A stretch of DNA of 64,000 nucleotides from Terriglobia bacterium (GCA_020073265.1 JAIQFN010000013.1:1-64000), one strand, 5' to 3'. Counted from the first letter of the stretch, positions 8,575 to 17,195 are shown. The notes: generated by a model from the sequence alone, not told the origin. Numbers and translations: made by a program.

Positions 8575-10422
8575 GTGGCGGTCGTAGTATTCGCGATGAA
8601 TGGGCAAGGCCTCGGCCATCTGATCCGCGGCACGATCGTAAGCACTGCTCTCGCTTCCGTGGGCGAGCGGCCGGTGATCTTTTCAGGCGGCCAATATCAG
8701 CCCGGAGGACTGGAGCAGTTTCCAGTCCGGGTGGTGCCCTCGCTGTGGGGCGCCACCGACGAGGTGCGCAAGCGCGTAGCCTCCGAACTGCACTCGTTGG
8801 CCAGCATTTCGTTGCCGGCGGTGGTGGTCGAAGATACCCACCCAGCGCCGATTCAATTGCCGGCTGCGATTCGCCGCGTGCTGCTGGTTCGTCCTACTTC
8901 GTTCGAATATCTGGTCCGTCTGAACGAAAGCTACAGCGGCCTGTATTCGGTCTTCCTTTTGTGCGATTCGCCGGATTCCCCTACTTGGCCCTACGACCAA
9001 GCCCAAACCCGGCAGTTGGCCCGTTGGAAAAATTGGCGCGTCATCGGCCCAGTCTACCGCACGGCTTCCGAAGATGCGGTCCGCCAGGTGCGGGCCCGCC
9101 ATCATCTGTCCGGCGATCAGGAGGTGTGCGTCTTCAGCATGGGCGGGGGCGGCGCCAAGGTCAACGACCCGAAGGGCCAGGATTTTGTGCGTTTCCTGAG
9201 GCTGGCGTTGCAAGTGGCCGATGTCATCGAGGCCGCGGGATCGCGTGTTCGGTTGCTTTTCGTGAAGGGACCCTACTTTCCGCCGCGCATCCCCATCCCT
9301 CCGCGATTCGAGGTGGTGCAGGACGAAGACCAAATGCCGGCACTGCTGAAGATTGCAAAGGGAGCGGTCGTCCGCGCGGGTTTCAACACTCCGTGGGAGT
9401 GCATCGCTGCCGGGACACCGTTTCTTCCGTTGATCGGCACCACCTATGCTGAGCCTGTGACAGAGCGGCTGAACCGCCTGACGTCGCTTGGGTTGGTCCC
9501 GCCCAACATAGAAAGCTTCTGGCTCGATGACAAGTGGCGCGAGGAGTATCGCCGTATTGCCAGAGGCATTGTTGCAAAGCACTCCGGTATGCCCGAGCCA
9601 CGGGAGCTGCAGCGTTTGATTCTCGATCGGCAGAGGACGCGCGTGACGCCAAAGCAGAAGCGGAGCACGCACCGCATGAGCAGCGCCAAGCAGGGACTCC
9701 CGCTGGTGATTCGCATTGACGATGTAGTGTGCCAGGAGCCGGCGCTGTGTTGGCTGCTCGACCTGCTTGCCTGGCGTGGCCTGCGCGCTTCGCTCGAGGT
9801 GGTCCCTTATCTCTTGCAGTTCGACGAGACTTTGCTCGACCGCTTCGATCCTTCCAGGAAGTTGTTCGAGGTTTCTCAACACGGATATGCCCACGTTCCT
9901 CGCACTCCCGATAGCGGGCGGCGCTGCGAATTTTCCCCCGAAAGCACCGCGCCCACGCCGGAGGACGTTGAAGTCATTGCGCGGGGCAAACAGCAAATCG
10001 AGGCGGCATTCCCCAATCGGTTCAAGGGCGGATTTTCGCCACCCTTTGATGCCCTGCCCCCCTGGCTGCCTGCGGCTTGGCATGCGCTGGGCGGTACGTT
10101 CGTATCGTGCCTTCACACTAACTCCGTGCCGGGTTCGCCCTTGCCCGTCAGACGCGCGGGAGTGGATGTGTGGGATTGGACCATGGATCGTGCGTTCAGC
10201 GCGGATCAGGTGATGCGCAAACTGGCGCCCGAAGCCAGCGTGGACGGCCATGCGGGTATCGTGCTGCACCCCCGATGTCTTCGGCGCCGCTCGGAGAAAT
10301 TGCATCTCCGCAGCCTGTTGAACCGTGTGGAGGAAGGCACCCGGACGGTTTCGTTAAGGGAACTCGCGCTGGGAAAAATCGAAATCGCGGCACCTCCTGG
10401 CGACCGGCTCCGGACTCGTTGA
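8575..10422 (+). CDS. GT-B (GT28/MGT-like) glycosyltransferase fused to a polysaccharide-deacetylase-like domain
   Basis: This 615-aa protein starts at GTG 8575 behind a strong ribosome binding site. Residues 1 to about 360 look like a GT-B transferase. The N-terminal FAMNGQGLGHLIRG has the GxGHxxR pattern of MurG/GT28 enzymes. The C-terminal half has VVRAGFNTPWECIAAGTPFL, which replaces the usual GG-x-x-T donor-binding motif. From about residue 375 a second domain begins VIRIDDVV, then has EVSQHGYAHVPR (the HGxxH metal site of NodB deacetylases) and FSPPFDALPPWL. The fusion suggests that one protein adds a sugar and deacetylates it or a neighbour. No signal peptide is seen, so the deacetylase would act in the cytoplasm, unlike most NodB enzymes. 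Confidence 0.8.
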   Translation: MAVVVFAMNGQGLGHLIRGTIVSTALASVGERPVIFSGGQYQPGGLEQFPVRVVPSLWGATDEVRKRVASELHSLASISLPAVVVEDTHPAPIQLPAAIRRVLLVRPTSFEYLVRLNESYSGLYSVFLLCDSPDSPTWPYDQAQTRQLARWKNWRVIGPVYRTASEDAVRQVRARHHLSGDQEVCVFSMGGGGAKVNDPKGQDFVRFLRLALQVADVIEAAGSRVRLLFVKGPYFPPRIPIPPRFEVVQDEDQMPALLKIAKGAVVRAGFNTPWECIAAGTPFLPLIGTTYAEPVTERLNRLTSLGLVPPNIESFWLDDKWREEYRRIARGIVAKHSGMPEPRELQRLILDRQRTRVTPKQKRSTHRMSSAKQGLPLVIRIDDVVCQEPALCWLLDLLAWRGLRASLEVVPYLLQFDETLLDRFDPSRKLFEVSQHGYAHVPRTPDSGRRCEFSPESTAPTPEDVEVIARGKQQIEAAFPNRFKGGFSPPFDALPPWLPAAWHALGGTFVSCLHTNSVPGSPLPVRRAGVDVWDWTMDRAFSADQVMRKLAPEASVDGHAGIVLHPRCLRRRSEKLHLRSLLNRVEEGTRTVSLRELALGKIEIAAPPGDRLRTR

Positions 10423-10434
10423 GCGGCATTTACG

Positions 10435-11295
10435 ATGAGCGATAAGCCAGCGCTTTCTGTCCTGATCCCGTGGTATGAGCGGGACGAACTTCGCCTGACG
10501 CTCGCCGCGAATGGGCCATTCTTCGCTGCACAAAAAGCAGAAGTGCTGGTATTGAACTGCGGCGGCGACAGCGGGCGCTTGCACGCCCTAATTGCCGCAT
10601 CGGAAGTCTCGGGTGTCCGTCAACTGGATATTTCTGCTCCGCGCTTCAACAAATCCTTGGCGCTGAACATTGGCCTCGCGCATAGCAGATCCGATATCGT
10701 TCTTACGTTGGACGCTGACATCGTCCTGTTAGATGACGCTCTTCGAGAAGCCAGAATGCTCCCGGAGGATGGCTCATTCGTGACGATCGAATGGTTGTAT
10801 GAGGCAGAGCCAGCGGCGATTGACAGCTTGAAGCAGAGGGACATCGGCAACACCTCTAATCAGATTGCACTGGGTCCCAGCGCTTTTCTGGAATTCCGTT
10901 TTCGGGGTGGCAGTACCGTTCAACATCAGGTGAGTCGCGGAGATGCGTTCGGCAACAGACACGCAAACCCGGGCTTGCTTCTCTCTAAGAAACGTGAATT
11001 GTTAGAGGTTCAGGGTTATAACTCGGAACTGGAAGGCTGGGGATGGGAAGACGATGATATCTTAGTTCGCCTGCAATACGCCGTAGGGCTGCGGCGGGTT
11101 CTGAAAGGAGCTGCTTTGCACCTGGCTCATGGCGACGATCGACGCATCTTCGAGGGGTCTCGCAAGCAATCCAATCAGAGAAATTTTCTCAGGTGCTGCC
11201 GCAACTACAATCATGGATTGTTTCTCGGAACCTATTGCTCCGATGTCGCGTGGGCCGCAGACAAAGTAACCGAGACGCCTACGCGTAACGATTAA
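10435..11295 (+). CDS. GT2 glycosyltransferase with galactosyltransferase-type C-terminus
   Basis: This is a 286-aa protein. It opens with ALSVLIPWYERDELRLTL and has the FNKSLALNIGLAHSRSD segment and the LTLDADIVLLDD metal site. The C-terminal GYNSELEGWGWEDDDILVRL matches the Glyco_transf_7C (galactosyltransferase/chondroitin-polymerase-like) signature, in which the W-G-W-E-D-D block helps bind the acceptor. It starts 12 nt after the GT-B/deacetylase gene, so it is probably the last gene of this rightward operon. The converging DegT gene ends 17 nt beyond it. Confidence 0.85.
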   Translation: MSDKPALSVLIPWYERDELRLTLAANGPFFAAQKAEVLVLNCGGDSGRLHALIAASEVSGVRQLDISAPRFNKSLALNIGLAHSRSDIVLTLDADIVLLDDALREARMLPEDGSFVTIEWLYEAEPAAIDSLKQRDIGNTSNQIALGPSAFLEFRFRGGSTVQHQVSRGDAFGNRHANPGLLLSKKRELLEVQGYNSELEGWGWEDDDILVRLQYAVGLRRVLKGAALHLAHGDDRRIFEGSRKQSNQRNFLRCCRNYNHGLFLGTYCSDVAWAADKVTETPTRND

Positions 11296-11312
11296 GTCTT
11301 CGACGGCCTGGC

Positions 11313-12461
11313 TCATGCACTAACGCCGGCAGACGAGAATCCGCCGGGCGGCTCGGTTTGCATCGACATGCCAAGCTCCGCGATAACTTCCGCCGTCCTG
11401 CGAATTGCGCTTTCCTCCAACTCGGGATACATGGGCAGCGAGAGCACTTCCGAAGCGGCTCTCTCAGCGACGGGGAAATCGCCCACGCGATACTGGTTGC
11501 CGCACCAAGCCTCCATAAGATGCACCGGGACTGGATAGTGAATCGCGGTTTGAACCCCGCGCTGGCGCAGGCGTTCACGAAGCAGGTCCCGTTGCGCGGT
11601 CCGGACGCAGTACACGTGATACACGTGACGCCGCTCCGGCCGAAGACCCACGGGCACGGCCCTGGAGCCATCCAGTAGCCGGTTATATAGAGCGGCGTGT
11701 GCCCCCCGCTTGATCGTCCACTCTTCCAGATGCCTGAGCTTGACCCGCAGAATCGCCGCCTGCAGATTGTCCATTCGGTAGTTGAAGCCACGCAACACGT
11801 GCCGGTATTTCGATTCCTGGCCCCAGTCACGAAGCATTCGCAGGGTACGGAGGTACTCCGGATCGCTGCTTACGACCATACCCGCTTCGCCGCACGCGCC
11901 GAGATTCTTGGAAGGGTAGAAGCTGAAGCATCCCAGTTGGCCCAGCGACCCCGCCCGCCGGCCTTTGTAGTCTGCTCCGTGGGCCTGGGCGGCATCCTCG
12001 ATGACAACCACTCGCCGGGCGCGGGCGATCTCGAGAATTGGGTCCATTTCCGCCACCTGCCCGTAGAGATGGACCGGGACAACGGCTTTCGTTCTGGCTC
12101 CGATGGCGCGCTCAAGCATGGATGCGTTCATGGTCAGCGAGTGCGGCTCAACATCGACAAACACCGGCCGGGCGCCGGTGTAAACGATGGCTGCCACGGT
12201 GGCGACAAACGTGAACGGTACCGTGATGACTTCATCGCCCGGCCCCACGCCGGCGGCCAGCAGACTGAGGTGCAACGCGCTGGTACCGGAGTTGACGGCT
12301 ACGGCAGACTCGGTGCCGCAATAGGCCGCGAACTCCCGCTCAAAGAACTGCACTTCGGATCCGAGTGCATACTGACCGCTTTCCAGCACCCCAAGCGCCG
12401 CTGCCGAAAGCTCATCCTTGATCGATTGGTACTGCGCCTTGAGATCGACGAAGGGAATCAT
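11313..12461 (-). CDS. DegT/DnrJ/EryC1/StrS sugar aminotransferase (WlbE/C-like)
   Basis: This 382-aa PLP enzyme starts at ATG 12461 (MIPFVDLKAQYQSIKDEL). It overlaps the stop of the upstream oxidoreductase gene by ATGA, so the two are translationally coupled. The frame is open further upstream but that stretch is inside the oxidoreductase gene. Family motifs are present: AVNSGTSALHLSL, PVHLYGQVAEMDPI, VIEDAAQAHGADYKG and SFYPSKNLGACGEAGM, which contains the PLP-lysine in SFYPSKNLG. With a WlbA-like dehydrogenase before it, it probably transaminates a 3-keto UDP-sugar to a 3-amino-3-deoxy sugar. Dedicated substrate assignment is inference. Confidence 0.9.
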   Translation of the reverse strand: MIPFVDLKAQYQSIKDELSAAALGVLESGQYALGSEVQFFEREFAAYCGTESAVAVNSGTSALHLSLLAAGVGPGDEVITVPFTFVATVAAIVYTGARPVFVDVEPHSLTMNASMLERAIGARTKAVVPVHLYGQVAEMDPILEIARARRVVVIEDAAQAHGADYKGRRAGSLGQLGCFSFYPSKNLGACGEAGMVVSSDPEYLRTLRMLRDWGQESKYRHVLRGFNYRMDNLQAAILRVKLRHLEEWTIKRGAHAALYNRLLDGSRAVPVGLRPERRHVYHVYCVRTAQRDLLRERLRQRGVQTAIHYPVPVHLMEAWCGNQYRVGDFPVAERAASEVLSLPMYPELEESAIRRTAEVIAELGMSMQTEPPGGFSSAGVSA

Positions 12462-13489
12462 CGGATGAACACCTGCTGGCTGATCTCGACAGGCTGTCCT
12501 CGAAGACGCATGGATTCGGTGGCTGCTTCCAGCGTCCGTATGACGCGCAGACCCGCCTGACCGTCCGTAAGGGGACGAGCGCCAGTCGCAATGCTCCGCA
12601 CGAACTCGGCAATCACGTGGCGCAGCGCTTCGGTTGTGTCCAGTTTGGGCGCCCACATGTCACCCGTCCTATACGCCCTCAGGTATCGCCGCACATTCTC
12701 CGGCGTGGACGTGGTGTCCACTTCCACGCCCTTGTCATAGACTTTCACTTTTTCGCTCGGCTCCACGTCATCATACAAAATCATTTTCCGGCTTCCGCCG
12801 ATGAGCGTCTGCCTCACCTTCACGGGAGCGAGCCAGTTTACGCCGACATGGGCGATCAGCGGGCCATCGAAGAACAAAGTCATGTAGGCAATGTTTTCCG
12901 CGCCCTCGAAGTGACTCATGCCGGTGGCGGACACCGCACGAATGGGCTGATCCAGCAGGCCGTCGATGATGGAGAGATCGTGCACGGCAAGATCCCAGAG
13001 TATGTTGAAGTCGGGCTGGAAGATTCCGAGGTTTACCCGAACCGAGTCGTAATAGTAGACCTCGCCAAACTCAGGATCTTTGACCAGTTCGCAGATCTTC
13101 CTGACCGCGCCGGTGTAGACGAAGGTGTGATCCACCATCAGCGTCAGCCCGCGCCGCTCGGCCTCCCCGATGAGGCACTCGGCTTGCTCGCTCGACCCCG
13201 CCAGAGGTTTCTCCACCAGTACATGCTTGCCGTGACGGAGCGCGGCGAGGGCCAGTTCGAAGTGACTGCGCGGCGGTGTCGCGATGGCGAACGCATCGAT
13301 GTCCTTTCGCTTCAATAAATCTCCGGGGCTCTCGCACGTCTCAATCCCCGGGTATCTTCGCTGTGCGTCCGCGAGACGGTCGATTCTCGGATCAGCTATC
13401 GCCACCAGATGGCATTCAGGATTTACCGCGATATTACGTGCAAGATTCGGGCCCCAATAGCCGTAGCCTAGAATCGCGACCTGGATCAC
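12458..13489 (-). CDS. Gfo/Idh/MocA family dehydrogenase (WlbA-like UDP-sugar 3-dehydrogenase)
   Basis: This 343-aa NAD(P) oxidoreductase begins with the Rossmann motif VAILGYGYWGPNLARN. It carries ATPPRSHFELALAAL and VLVEKPLA, whose EKP lysine is catalytic in the family. VDHTFVYTGAVRKI and ILWDLAVHDLSI match the WlbA/WbpB branch, which oxidises UDP-GlcNAcA at C3. The downstream gene encodes the matching aminotransferase with a 4-nt overlap. On the upstream side, same strand, lie remnants of a hexapeptide acetyltransferase, the third activity of the pathway. A different keto-sugar specificity is possible. Confidence 0.88.
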   Translation of the reverse strand: MIQVAILGYGYWGPNLARNIAVNPECHLVAIADPRIDRLADAQRRYPGIETCESPGDLLKRKDIDAFAIATPPRSHFELALAALRHGKHVLVEKPLAGSSEQAECLIGEAERRGLTLMVDHTFVYTGAVRKICELVKDPEFGEVYYYDSVRVNLGIFQPDFNILWDLAVHDLSIIDGLLDQPIRAVSATGMSHFEGAENIAYMTLFFDGPLIAHVGVNWLAPVKVRQTLIGGSRKMILYDDVEPSEKVKVYDKGVEVDTTSTPENVRRYLRAYRTGDMWAPKLDTTEALRHVIAEFVRSIATGARPLTDGQAGLRVIRTLEAATESMRLRGQPVEISQQVFIR

Positions 13490-13554
13490 TTCCGTCCCCT
13501 GCGTTCTCTAACGTATCCGATCATACACACCGGCACACCGGCCATGATTGCATA

Positions 13555-13572
13555 CTTAGTGATCCTTAGTGA
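13555..13572. repeat. Tandem CTTAGTGA direct repeat, 10-bp period
   Basis: CTTAGTGA occurs at 13555-13562 and again at 13565-13572, exactly one helical turn apart. It lies in the gap upstream of the leftward dehydrogenase/aminotransferase operon. It could be a tandem regulator site, but no regulator can be named. Confidence 0.35.
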
Positions 13573-13591
13573 CTGACTGTCCTGGCTGCGG

Positions 13592-13807
13592 TCAGCGCAT
13601 GTTGTCCGATTGTGACCGGCGGAGAATCGTGGCATCGCTTCCGATCGCTACCTGCTCTTTCACCAGAGTTCGACTAATTGCCGGATCCTCCAAATGGCGA
13701 TGGGCGCCTTTGCTTGCCCCAGCATGGCAGTACGGCTCACCTCCAGACAATAGAACATTAGTTCCGATACTGATGGAACCAACGGCATAGGAGTGTCTCG
13801 CAACCAA
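13592..13807 (-). pseudogene. Fragment of a hexapeptide-repeat acetyltransferase (WlbB-like)
   Basis: On the minus strand the frame reads AVGSISIGTNVLL, loses similarity, and then gives LEDPAISRTLVKEQVAIGSD followed by ATIL. The latter matches the part of WlbB/WbpD-type left-handed beta-helix acetyltransferases where (T)LVK-x-G-x-xIG-x-N/D-ATI follows the insertion loop. The rest of the helix is absent: the frame ends soon after in unrelated residues. It has the same orientation as the WlbA- and WlbE-like genes just downstream. I read it as the ruined N-acetyltransferase of that pathway. The match is short, so chance cannot be excluded. The remaining bases of the 13490-13876 gap show no other gene. 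Confidence 0.45.
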
Positions 13808-13876
13808 AATTATGGACTCCGGATTCGGAGAGCTGTATTTGGGCGACCCGAGTTATCATAATGCATCGGATTCGGC

Positions 13877-14896
13877 ATGCTCGAGGAAGTTTTTGGCGGA
13901 TCGCTCCGGCGGCTTTCGCGCGCCCCCCTCGCCGTCGCGAGATTCACAGCGCGGCGCCAGCCCTTCACTCCCCTGGACCCGTTCGATCAGATAACGAAAA
14001 TGGGAAGGGGAGTCAATATCCTCGGCTACGATCCCATCTGGGACGACTTTCGACGCGCGCGCTTTCAGCAACGCCATTTTCGACTCATTCATGAAGGCGG
14101 ATTCCATACCGTCCGTATCAACCTCCACGCTTTCCGGCACATGAACGATGCCAATCGACTCAACGCCGCCTGGTTCCGGACCCTGGATTGGGCTGTCCAG
14201 AACGCTCTCGCCAACAACCTTCAGGTGATCCTGGACGAACATGACTTTCGCGCCTGTGGAACCGACCCGGATGGCTGTAAGCCCAAGCTTCTGGCGTTCT
14301 GGGAGCAGGTGGCGGAGCGTTACAAAGACGCGCCCAATGGCGTGGTCTTCGAGCTTCTCAACGAACCGAATACCCAACTTACGCCCGAAGCCTGGAACGC
14401 GCTGATGAAAGACGCATTGGCGATCGTCCGGAAGACCAATCCACGGCGCAATGTTGTGATCGGCCCGGCCTCCGAGAACGACATCCACTTTCTCGACCAG
14501 CTTCAGCTACCGGCCGACGACCGCAACATCATTGTCACGGTCCACTACTATCTCCCCATGGAATTCACGCATCAGGGAGCGAACTGGTGTCCGGCCACTA
14601 CCAGTCTCTCCGGTGTGAAGTGGGGAACCGACCAGGAAGAGCGCCGTATCGAAGAAGATTTTGACGCTGTCCAGCAATGGTCGAAGAACGAGAAGCGCCC
14701 CGTTCTGCTCGGTGAATTCGGAGCTTACGACAAGGGCGACATGGATTCGCGCTTCCGCTACATCTCGTGCATTGCCCGCGCGGCCGAGCGCTTCGGCTGG
14801 GCGTGGACCTATTGGCAATTCGATTCGGACTTTGTGCTCTGGGACATGGCCCGTGACGCCTGGGTTCAGCCCATCTGGAAGGCGTTGGTGCCGTAG
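13877..14896 (+). CDS. Glycoside hydrolase family 5 (cellulase-like)
   Basis: This 339-aa protein has a GH5 TIM barrel: GRGVNILGYDPIWDDF near residue 43, FHTVRINLH, GVVFELLNEPNTQ with the acid/base Glu of the NEP motif, IIVTVHYYLPMEFTHQG, and PVLLGEFGAYDKGD with the nucleophile Glu. It ends with WAWTYWQFDSDFVLWD. These support retaining beta-glucanase or mannanase-type activity. The N-terminus (MLEEVFGGSLRRL...) has no recognisable signal peptide although such enzymes are normally exported. An in-frame stop at 13859 prevents extension, so the export signal may have been lost, or the enzyme is cytoplasmic. Confidence 0.88.
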   Translation: MLEEVFGGSLRRLSRAPLAVARFTARRQPFTPLDPFDQITKMGRGVNILGYDPIWDDFRRARFQQRHFRLIHEGGFHTVRINLHAFRHMNDANRLNAAWFRTLDWAVQNALANNLQVILDEHDFRACGTDPDGCKPKLLAFWEQVAERYKDAPNGVVFELLNEPNTQLTPEAWNALMKDALAIVRKTNPRRNVVIGPASENDIHFLDQLQLPADDRNIIVTVHYYLPMEFTHQGANWCPATTSLSGVKWGTDQEERRIEEDFDAVQQWSKNEKRPVLLGEFGAYDKGDMDSRFRYISCIARAAERFGWAWTYWQFDSDFVLWDMARDAWVQPIWKALVP

Positions 14897-15003
14897 CGCC
14901 CTTCTACAACTCGGGCGCCGATAGCCACCCCGAGCGTGACAAACCTATGCGGCGACGTATAAGCCACGTGCACGGCCTGGACTGTACAGTGCGTGCTTCG
15001 CTA

Positions 15004-15510
15004 TTACGCGCCGCTCGCGGCAGGTGTCGCCTGGGCCTGCATCTGCTTCATCATCTCTTTCATGGCCTTGGCCATTTCCTTAGGCGTCGGCTCGGACACG
15101 TGAGTCGCAACCATCCAGGTGTATCCGCTCGGATCGACCAGGTTACCGCAACGGTCGCCCCAGAACATGTCCATCACCGGCCCCTTCGCCGTGGCTCCGA
15201 GTTTTACCGCTTTCGCGACCAGCCGGTCTACGTTTTCCGTTGTTAGGTACAGCGTCACTGGCGATGCCCCGAGCGTCTTGGCGCTTCGAGCGCCGCGCTC
15301 GATATTCTCCGGCCCCAGCATGAGCGTCGTATTCCGCAACGTCAGCTCGGCGTGAATCGGTTTGCCGTCCGGCCCGTTCATGATTCCGCGTTTTGCAAAG
15401 CCAAAGGCCTTTTGATAAAAGCTCGCCGCCGCTTTCACATCCGGCACTGTCAGCATGGCCGTCACGGCGCCGTATTGTTTCTTGTTGAGGGGATCGATTT
15501 TCTTAGGCAT
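15004..15510 (-). CDS. VOC-superfamily (PhnB/glyoxalase-like) protein
   Basis: This 168-aa protein starts at ATG 15510, preceded on its strand by AAAGGAG with 5-nt spacing, which decides the start against a longer open frame. It contains the paired beta-alpha-beta-beta-beta modules of the VOC fold: VTAMLTVPDVKAAASFYQKA and, later, GPVMDMFWGDRCGNLVDPSG. The latter, with WGDR...DP.GY/W, is typical of PhnB-like uncharacterised members. The C-terminal tail is lysine- and methionine-rich (AKAMKEMMKQMQAQ) and common in this subfamily. No substrate can be assigned. Typical metal-binding His/Glu positions are only partly present. Confidence 0.85.
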   Translation of the reverse strand: MPKKIDPLNKKQYGAVTAMLTVPDVKAAASFYQKAFGFAKRGIMNGPDGKPIHAELTLRNTTLMLGPENIERGARSAKTLGASPVTLYLTTENVDRLVAKAVKLGATAKGPVMDMFWGDRCGNLVDPSGYTWMVATHVSEPTPKEMAKAMKEMMKQMQAQATPAASGA

Positions 15511-15959
15511 GTCGCTCCTTTCGAGCAGATGACATTGTAGCAGGAGCCAAACCATTCCCGGTCGTCTGCAAGCGCGTTGAAACCCCGCTCCGGGGGGAAC
15601 TCCGCTGACCGAGGGCAGTTCCCGCGGCCGTGGAAATGGCATAAGAACTGCGCCGTCGCGAGCCAGCCATGAAAGTAGCACCAAAGTGGACACCGATTCC
15701 GCGAAGAGACCCCATGGAGGGCAAACGGTGATTTCGTACTAGTAGTTTCATTAGGTTCATTCGTTGGTCTGGTGCTTGACGCTTACCAGACTCCGTGTGA
15801 TGATCTACGGTACACGACGAGATTGTCGGAATATGATGTCGCTGTTTCTTGGCGCTTGGAGGCGTGTTTTGACCGACGCAGTGGTGCGCGAGATCATCGT
15901 GGGCGCCGACGACAGGTTCCGGCAAGCCTGTCTGAAATCACTCTGAAAGGATACTATTT
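15511..15959. other. 449-bp gap with no recognised gene; one hairpin
   Basis: No credible coding region was found. GTCTGGT (15767-15773) and ACCAGAC (15785-15791) form a perfect 7-bp stem around an 11-nt loop that includes TTGAC. It presumably holds the promoters of the divergent VOC gene and the small surface-protein gene at 15960. Confidence 0.5.
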
Positions 15960-16124
15960 GTGAAGATAGCCTTAAATGTTGCACTGTTGACGATAGCTGT
16001 GGCAGGATTTGCGTCGGCTAACTGGGCCACCGGCGTACCCGAGATCGGCGCAGGCTCTGCCGCAAGCGCCGTGGGTCTGCTCGCGGGCGCATTAATCATT
16101 CTCCGGGCGCGGCGGAAGCAGTAA
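15960..16124 (+). CDS. 54-aa exported protein with a VPEI/PEP-CTERM-like sorting tail
   Basis: The short frame from GTG 15960 (AAGGA 9 nt upstream) encodes a complete miniature exosortase substrate. It has a signal peptide MKIALNVALLTIAVAGFASA and a linker NWATG. The sorting motif VPEIG is at residues 26-30, followed by a hydrophobic stretch SAASAVGLLAGALII and the basic end RARRKQ. PEP-CTERM and VPEID-CTERM tails have this layout and are processed by exosortases. Here almost nothing remains between signal peptide and sorting tail (about 5 residues). Such mini-substrates may act as small cell-envelope or matrix components (inference). No exosortase gene lies in the window. Confidence 0.7.
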   Translation: MKIALNVALLTIAVAGFASANWATGVPEIGAGSAASAVGLLAGALIILRARRKQ

Positions 16125-16166
16125 CCTTCGGCGGGTCGGCGAGTCCCATCGGGCGGTCCGGGACGC

Positions 16167-17195
16167 ATGCTGGAAACGTTTGGTCAAAATCTGAGGGAAG
16201 TCCTGGGCCCACTGGCCGAGTGGGCCAGGCACTGTTACGCGCAGCTGATTGGGCCGAATGAACGGCACGACTGGCTGTGGCTGGTTAGCGCACTCATTGC
16301 CACCGATCTGCTTTACAGATTCTGGAACCGGCCCAAGCTGGAAGCCTTCTGGTCTTACGCCGCTCCGTGGCGGATTTATTCGCACCCGTCGGCGGTCTTG
16401 GACTACAAGTTCATTTTCGTCGACCGGCTGGTTATGCTCTTCGTCGTCGGACCCATGCTGGTGTCCGCGCTGGCGCTGGGGAACTGGGGATCGAAGCTAC
16501 TAGCTGCATGGCTGGGCCCCGGGCCGGCGTGGACGCCAAGCCTCACTGCTCTGATAATTTTCGGGGCCGTTCGCTTGTTGCTCTTCGATCTCGGGCACTA
16601 CATCGGTCACTACATCCTGCACAAGGTTCCGTTCTTCTGGGAGTTTCACAAGGTTCACCATTCGGCTGAGGTTCTGACACCGGTGACCGCCTACCGGGTG
16701 CATCCGGTTGAAGAAATCCTGGTTAGTGTGTTTCAGGGCCCCTTGCAGGCGTTGGGAATCGCGGGCTTTTACTACCTCTACGGCGCCGATCAGACTTTGA
16801 TGACCTTCGTGGGGATGAATGCCGTCATCGTTCCCTATTTCCTGATTGGCAGCCTCACGCACTCGCACGTGTGGATTTCCTTTGGCCCGGCGTTAGAGCA
16901 CATTTTCATCAGTCCCGCCCAGCATCAGGTCCACCACAGCACGGCCCCGCAACACCTGGACACCAACTTGGCGCAGTATTTCTCCCTTTTCGATTGGATC
17001 GGTGGCACGCTGTACATTCCCAAGGGGCAGGAGACGCTTGACTTTGGACTCAGCGAGGGGGTCGACTCCGAGCTAAAGACGGTCTGGAGCCTCTACTGGG
17101 TGCCTCTCAAACGAGCCTTCGGCCTGCTGCTCGGCTCGTACACTCCGCTGACCAATGCGCCTGGCTCTGAGACCGCAAAGTCAGTCGGCGCGTAG
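16167..17195 (+). CDS. Sterol desaturase / fatty acid hydroxylase superfamily membrane protein
   Basis: This 342-aa protein has several hydrophobic segments. The three histidine clusters of di-iron membrane hydroxylases are present: DLGHYIGHYILH, HKVHHSAE and, near residue 250, QHQVHHSTAPQH. It probably oxidises a lipid such as a fatty acyl chain, sterol or hopanoid in the membrane. The sequence ends with a short charged tail. It begins 42 nt after the VPEI-CTERM-like gene and may share its transcript, although no functional link is evident. The alternative is a peroxidase-like or alkylglycerol-monooxygenase branch of the same superfamily. Confidence 0.87.
   Translation: MLETFGQNLREVLGPLAEWARHCYAQLIGPNERHDWLWLVSALIATDLLYRFWNRPKLEAFWSYAAPWRIYSHPSAVLDYKFIFVDRLVMLFVVGPMLVSALALGNWGSKLLAAWLGPGPAWTPSLTALIIFGAVRLLLFDLGHYIGHYILHKVPFFWEFHKVHHSAEVLTPVTAYRVHPVEEILVSVFQGPLQALGIAGFYYLYGADQTLMTFVGMNAVIVPYFLIGSLTHSHVWISFGPALEHIFISPAQHQVHHSTAPQHLDTNLAQYFSLFDWIGGTLYIPKGQETLDFGLSEGVDSELKTVWSLYWVPLKRAFGLLLGSYTPLTNAPGSETAKSVGA

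Noticed and set aside
8683-10305. 540-codon minus-strand frame opposite the GT-B/deacetylase gene
   Set aside because: Composition typical of an antisense shadow, rich in R/Q/H, and no family resemblance.
15503-15925. 140-codon minus-strand frame upstream of the VOC gene
   Set aside because: Low-quality composition, overlaps the VOC start region, which has its own strong ribosome binding site.
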